A DNA stretch of 36,215 nt, taken from NCBI GenBank assembly GCA_018710785.1, contig DVJD01000010.1, positions 1 to 36,215 of the forward strand. Direction: 5' to 3'. How positions within the stretch are numbered: the stretch's first letter is position 1; every line of letters begins with the position of its first letter. A program made the position numbers and the translations under genes. Shown here piece after piece: positions 33,901 through 36,215 of this stretch. The notes under the pieces are model-generated. The model worked only from the letters and a program-made list of their open reading frames with translations. It was not told the origin of the DNA and did not search any database. This stretch comes from Candidatus Fimimorpha excrementavium (lineage in GTDB: Bacteria; Bacillota; Clostridia; Lachnospirales; Lachnospiraceae).

Positions 33901-34740
33901 GTGATTCCGACACGGATTGAATATTCCAAAAGAGACGATGTGTTTCGTTTTATCTGTATGGAAGAAAAGGCTGTCAATGAAAACAGGGATGCGACCTACA
34001 CGCTTAATTTGGAGCGTATCGTAAAGGTAAGAATCATTGAAAATAATGAGGAATTTTGGACTTGGAGAAATGGCGGAAAGAAAATAGTCATAACAGATTA
34101 TGGGAAAATATTTATAAAATTTAATTTCAAGGAATTAGTAAAGGAGGAGCAAGAATATTTTAATTCAGGAATATACATAATGGAAGAAAAGTGGAAAGCA
34201 AATGAAATAGACGATCATGATTTTAATGCGGCAGTGGAAACCGTTTCGGAACAGCTAAAACGGGAGAAAAGAGCAATTACGATTACGTTTCCATATGATG
34301 AGGAAAAAACGGATCAGATTCTGACAGAATTTTCTCCGTGGAAAAAAGTTTGCAGCAGAAGCGGAAACCTATATGAGTTGACAATCTATTATCCGGACAG
34401 TGAGTTGAGCGATATTACCATTCGGCTTTTATCTTATGGAAATTATATTACAATCAAGGAAGAAAAAGAAAGAATAGACATTGAAAAGAAAAAAGAACAA
34501 CCAAAGAAAAAACAGAAACCTGATGGAGAAAATAATAAAACACAACCATTATACCAGGATACCTTTTGGAATATCAGCAGGGACAATAGGTTGGAAAAAG
34601 GAAAGAAAGAAAATCAGAATATTCAAAGGAGGTCCATAAAATCAGAGTTTGAAAAGCGTCTCGGAAACCAATTGGAAATCTGGAAGGAACGCGAACAGCA
34701 GCAAGAAAGAGAGAATGGACTGGATGAACCGGATCGCTGA
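31000..34740 (+). CDS. Giant WYL-domain protein with degenerate 2H-like N terminus
   Basis: A 1246-residue protein. Residues 1-155 are paralogous to the whole product of the gene at 34812, a 2H-phosphoesterase-like domain. Here the first HxT is kept (PHIT, H40/T42) but the second reads FIV (F109, V111), so catalysis is probably lost. The long middle (160-920) is helical and charged with no family I recognise. Residues about 930-1025 resemble a WYL domain: ILRAIHEKKRILALYRTSY, SLVIPTRIEYS and YTLNLERIVKVRII. WYL domains sense ligands and regulate several CRISPR systems. A Lys/Gln/Glu-rich tail follows. It starts with GTG after AAAGGAGG. The gene is much richer in A+T than its neighbours, a sign of separate origin. 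Confidence 0.7.
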   Translation: MKTNISWEGVFLDQDVIQALKSTVSKEQLYSFESTVQYPHITIISGVTNPNKEFYGKPVFLDITGYIRDNAISMSNGKTAKVEGFRVGSMKTKNKALQEHLKQEERNYFIVVSYSGEDADIKYADLKNERRLFDLRVCGTYGGYDIKKDQPIFYQGKIKGVGTSIFNKTIKDSIRDFFKYGYMEIKEMAQPGKGDTILKRNYSLLVDLLRKEGVEATRGGKAIILEKDSQSYTENPFHDLYRYCNGTSQNMEIFFKIIIAMSDFFKIEGVTGRYPIMLESERIDAWESLFKRLKINEDTKKRKIKSGEINVKNLIKCRTEDVVCQNFDREISELLNEYEKAKWSNDYDSCRLNIIRKRMYVGKEDCDFQDNTKVQQFLKTISVPRRTMSTAEIYNFIYSTYPLKFGEDWDNEIKQIREFIRENIVLGIIEDSKTSENANHNCELSKLTMNYILENVTTKNMHCSIKQRLKEALRFFSRTELFGEIGSFLIRRIESSEIESRDRKTYFYFKHDYFIHSINDYNLINALDVIEKNETEANKIYICEIQYGDSISEQKTICGIPVEIRISDKDGSEYVAYYLPVERIYGFIKADFINNINIYKYTKLSEEQERQIREDLKRVKKRLKKIWGIMPGIGKYSGIAGDASEENYVETVDIVFRVKEGEYYIKPRIEKEIRYGEIISESKEDSRQKTESVTVRIPVLNKEELYTWIRSFYGRVIQVRCNSDQSDSGIIEILRKETKDMYDKLKEPNEKIKEMDQSYIKEAITERPCLKKSLMRGDEEKEEISALSEQLFHVVFGAYYEDMGNIVLKCVKDRKCLKERECKKIYETYPVQIVKKDTMWNIYRNICECIKHWGLTVNDDQMMYLYNILPLTNIERRWILTILKEPKMKLFLSKKEREEISKQLVGNNTTLYEFPLKIAVNHFDRYKRPEISEDEITHFQTILRAIHEKKRILALYRTSYNKTIVSLVIPTRIEYSKRDDVFRFICMEEKAVNENRDATYTLNLERIVKVRIIENNEEFWTWRNGGKKIVITDYGKIFIKFNFKELVKEEQEYFNSGIYIMEEKWKANEIDDHDFNAAVETVSEQLKREKRAITITFPYDEEKTDQILTEFSPWKKVCSRSGNLYELTIYYPDSELSDITIRLLSYGNYITIKEEKERIDIEKKKEQPKKKQKPDGENNKTQPLYQDTFWNISRDNRLEKGKKENQNIQRRSIKSEFEKRLGNQLEIWKEREQQQERENGLDEPDR

Positions 34741-34811
34741 TTGAGAAATGGTATAGGAATGAAATACCACTCTGCAGGACAACGTTTTCCTGGCGAAGGA
34801 GGAAGAGTGCG

Positions 34812-35282
34812 ATGGCAAATATTTTATGGGAAGGGATTTTTTTAGATCCAGGGACGATACAGAGACTGGAACAGGCTGCAAGAGAAGAGGGAGAACTTCC
34901 TTTTGCGAATCGTCCCCAGTATCCCCATGTGACGACGGCTTTTGGAGTAAACGCTCCCCATATGGAATTGTATGGGGAGCGGGTATTGCTTTGTATCGGT
35001 GGATTCGTGCGGGATGAAGCGATCCAGACGCCAAACAGGGGAGTGGTGAAAGCGGAAGGATTTCATATTATGTCTATGGAGGCAGAAGATGAAAGACTTC
35101 AGGACATTTTGAATCAGGAAGAAAAATTTTACCATATTACCGTCAGCTATTCCGGAAAGGCGGTTGATACCAATTACGTCGATCTTGCGAAAGAGAGAGC
35201 GACACCTGGACTGCGTGTATGGGGAACGTATGGCGGATATGATATCGAAAAAAATCAGCCGGTGTTTTCATTTGGTTCATGA
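34812..35282 (+). CDS. Stand-alone 2H-phosphoesterase-like protein
   Basis: A 156-residue protein with two HxT motifs in matching contexts, YPHVTTAFG (H39/T41) and FYHITVSYSG (H108/T110), 69 residues apart. This is the signature of the 2H phosphoesterase superfamily (LigT, CPDase, AKAP7-like, and the anti-CBASS protein Acb1), enzymes that open 2',3'-cyclic phosphates or cut 2'-5' or cyclic oligonucleotides. Next to a type III CRISPR system it is a candidate cyclic-oligoadenylate nuclease or RNA-end processing enzyme. It aligns along its full length with residues 1-155 of the upstream giant protein (LWEGIFLD, YGGYDIEKNQPVF). AAGGAGG lies 9 bases before the ATG. The fold call rests on motif spacing only. 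Confidence 0.62.
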   Translation: MANILWEGIFLDPGTIQRLEQAAREEGELPFANRPQYPHVTTAFGVNAPHMELYGERVLLCIGGFVRDEAIQTPNRGVVKAEGFHIMSMEAEDERLQDILNQEEKFYHITVSYSGKAVDTNYVDLAKERATPGLRVWGTYGGYDIEKNQPVFSFGS

Positions 35283-35342
35283 CAGCAGAGAAACCAGAGG
35301 AATACAGCGCGTTGATATGGAATAAAAAGGAGGAGAAATATA

Positions 35343-35885
35343 ATGACCATGATTCACAAAGCAATCATTTTTTCCGCAGTAGCACACAAAAACCAGAAGA
35401 GAAAGGGAACCGATGTCCCCTATATCGTTCATCCATTTGAGGTAGCGCAGATACTGACTCAGGCCAATGCCTCTGAGTCTGCCATCTGTGCCGGGCTTCT
35501 GCATGATACGGTGGAGGATACGGAGGTTACACTGGAAGATATCCGCAGAGAATTTGGCCAGGAGACGGCTGAAATTGTTGCATCTATGACGGAGGACAAA
35601 AGCCTTTCCTGGGAGGAGAGGAAACAGAAAACCATCGACACTGCAGGAAGTATGTCATTGGAAAAACAGCAGCTTCTCTGTGCAGATAAATTATCCAGTC
35701 TGCGCAGTATAGAGGCGGATATGGGGGAAGTCGGAGAAGACATATGGAAACGGTTCAAACGGGGAAAAGAAAGTCAGAAATGGTATTATAAAGGGATCAT
35801 GGAAGCACTTTACGATTCATTACATAATTATGCCATGTACCAGGAAATGGCTGGATTATTTGACAAAATTTTTGATAATAAATAA
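35343..35885 (+). CDS. Small HD hydrolase, (p)ppGpp-hydrolase (MESH1/RSH) type
   Basis: A 180-residue HD-domain protein with the RelA/SpoT hydrolase pattern: AVAHKNQKRKG (H15), PYIVHPFEVA (H30), LLHDTVEDTEVT (H54-D55, then E58-D59 as in HDxxED) and LCADKLSSLR (D115). No synthetase domain is present. Family members remove pyrophosphate from (p)ppGpp or hydrolyse related nucleotides with Mn2+. GGAGGAG lies 9-10 bases before the ATG, and the gene is 60 bases after the 2H-like gene, so the two are probably cotranscribed. It may be an ordinary stress enzyme, or it may act on a nucleotide signal of the neighbouring system. An AT-rich terminator follows. Confidence 0.85.
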   Translation: MTMIHKAIIFSAVAHKNQKRKGTDVPYIVHPFEVAQILTQANASESAICAGLLHDTVEDTEVTLEDIRREFGQETAEIVASMTEDKSLSWEERKQKTIDTAGSMSLEKQQLLCADKLSSLRSIEADMGEVGEDIWKRFKRGKESQKWYYKGIMEALYDSLHNYAMYQEMAGLFDKIFDNK

Positions 35886-35910
35886 ATGCATATCTGTGCT
35901 TTAAAAACAT

Positions 35911-35932
35911 AATAAAAGGTCACTTTTTTATT
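35911..35932 (+). terminator. Terminator after the HD hydrolase gene
   Basis: AATAAAAG (35911-35918) faces CTTTTTTATT (35923-35932) across a short loop, with the T-run inside the right arm. It includes the recurring GTCACTTTTTT motif. Confidence 0.5.
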
Positions 35933-35970
35933 CCGATTCTACTGCGGACTAAGAAAGGATAAAATTTTAT

Positions 35971-36010
35971 AATGGGGATATCCGGTTGAGAGAGAACGGA
36001 TATCCCCATT
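35971..36010. repeat. Perfect 14-bp hairpin
   Basis: AATGGGGATATCCG (35971-35984) pairs perfectly with CGGATATCCCCATT (35997-36010) around a 12-base purine-rich loop. There is no U-run on the plus strand; the AT-rich ATAAAATTTTAT on its left could serve a minus-strand terminator. From 35886 to 36212 I see only hairpins and one 15-codon frame. Confidence 0.75.
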
Positions 36011-36052
36011 GCTGCTGCAGGAACAGGTTTTAATTTTGGAGGAGAAGAAAAA

Positions 36053-36100
36053 ATGGAAAAAGAGAAAGTTTTTGACAGTTCAAACGTAAACGGTAGATAG
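36053..36100 (+). CDS. Possible 15-codon peptide (leader or remnant)
   Basis: GGAGGAG lies 7 bases before an ATG that opens MEKEKVFDSSNVNGR and stops at 36100. The good ribosome binding site is notable for so short a frame. Two hairpins follow before the next gene, so it could be a leader peptide of an attenuator, or the 5' scrap of a decayed gene. Confidence 0.3.
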   Translation: MEKEKVFDSSNVNGR

Positions 36101-36132
36101 TGCGTACCTCGAAAAAGCAGAACATGTATGGG

Positions 36133-36191
36133 ATAATAGATTCAAATTCTATTATTGGGTATCAAAAGTTTAGTGCTTAACTTTTGATACC
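36133..36191 (+). promoter_or_regulatory. Two adjacent perfect hairpins before the next gene
   Basis: ATAATAGA (36133-36140) pairs with TCTATTAT (36148-36155). Two bases later GGTATCAAAAGTT (36158-36170) pairs with AACTTTTGATACC (36179-36191). Both are perfect. They end 21 bases before the next start codon, fitting operator sites or an mRNA control element. Confidence 0.6.
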
Positions 36192-36212
36192 TGGTTGAAA
36201 TGAGGTGAATCT

Positions 36213-36215
36213 ATG
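36213..36215 (+). other. Start codon of a gene leaving the window
   Basis: The window ends in ATG preceded by TGAGGTGAATCT, a good ribosome binding site and spacing. The product cannot be known. Confidence 0.55.

Overview
The window looks like an accessory island of a low-to-mid GC Firmicute, most likely a Clostridia/Lachnospiraceae-type bacterium. I infer this from strong AGGAGG ribosome binding sites, close gene packing and the protein families; no rRNA or species-specific marker is present. No tRNA, rRNA or transposase was seen.

Layout. (1) 1-2227: part of a long palindromic repeat, a 5'-truncated sugar isomerase remnant, and an intact MATE efflux gene ending in a clear terminator. (2) 2463-12036: a module of unknown role with a small acidic protein, a lipoprotein, a small membrane protein, a tubulin/FtsZ-like protein, a 1012-residue protein with an actin/Hsp70-type ATPase region, a single-pass membrane protein and a secreted, membrane-anchored vWA protein. 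(3) 12143-16260: three CRISPR arrays, each with its own conserved leader, interleaved with cas2 and an RT-Cas1 fusion, all read on the minus strand. (4) 16400-21345: a small unknown gene, cas6, an ImmA/IrrE-like metalloprotease, an unknown gene and a soluble VirD4/TraG-like ATPase. (5) 21705-30356: a type III-D effector operon: HD-less Cas10, Csx10 (probable Cas7-Cas5-Cas11 fusion), a tandem Cas7, Csx19 and a TIGR03986-like Cas7 with insertion. (6) 30502-35885: a small CARF/Csx-like protein, a 1246-residue WYL protein with a degenerate 2H-phosphoesterase-like N terminus, an intact stand-alone copy of that 2H-like domain, and a small HD hydrolase of the (p)ppGpp-hydrolase type. (7) 35886-36215: several perfect hairpins ahead of the next gene, of which only the start codon is inside.

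Working model. Cas6 cuts array transcripts into crRNAs carrying the 5' handle AUUGACAC. RT-Cas1 and Cas2 acquire spacers, possibly from RNA. The III-D complex binds target RNA, and Cas10 may make a cyclic oligoadenylate signal. The 2H-like and HD proteins are candidate nucleotide-degrading regulators of signalling. Most unusual are the FSDN reverse-transcriptase motif, the paired 2H-like proteins, the tubulin-like/actin-like/vWA module, and a shared upstream sequence found before two genes of that module and, more weakly, before cas10.
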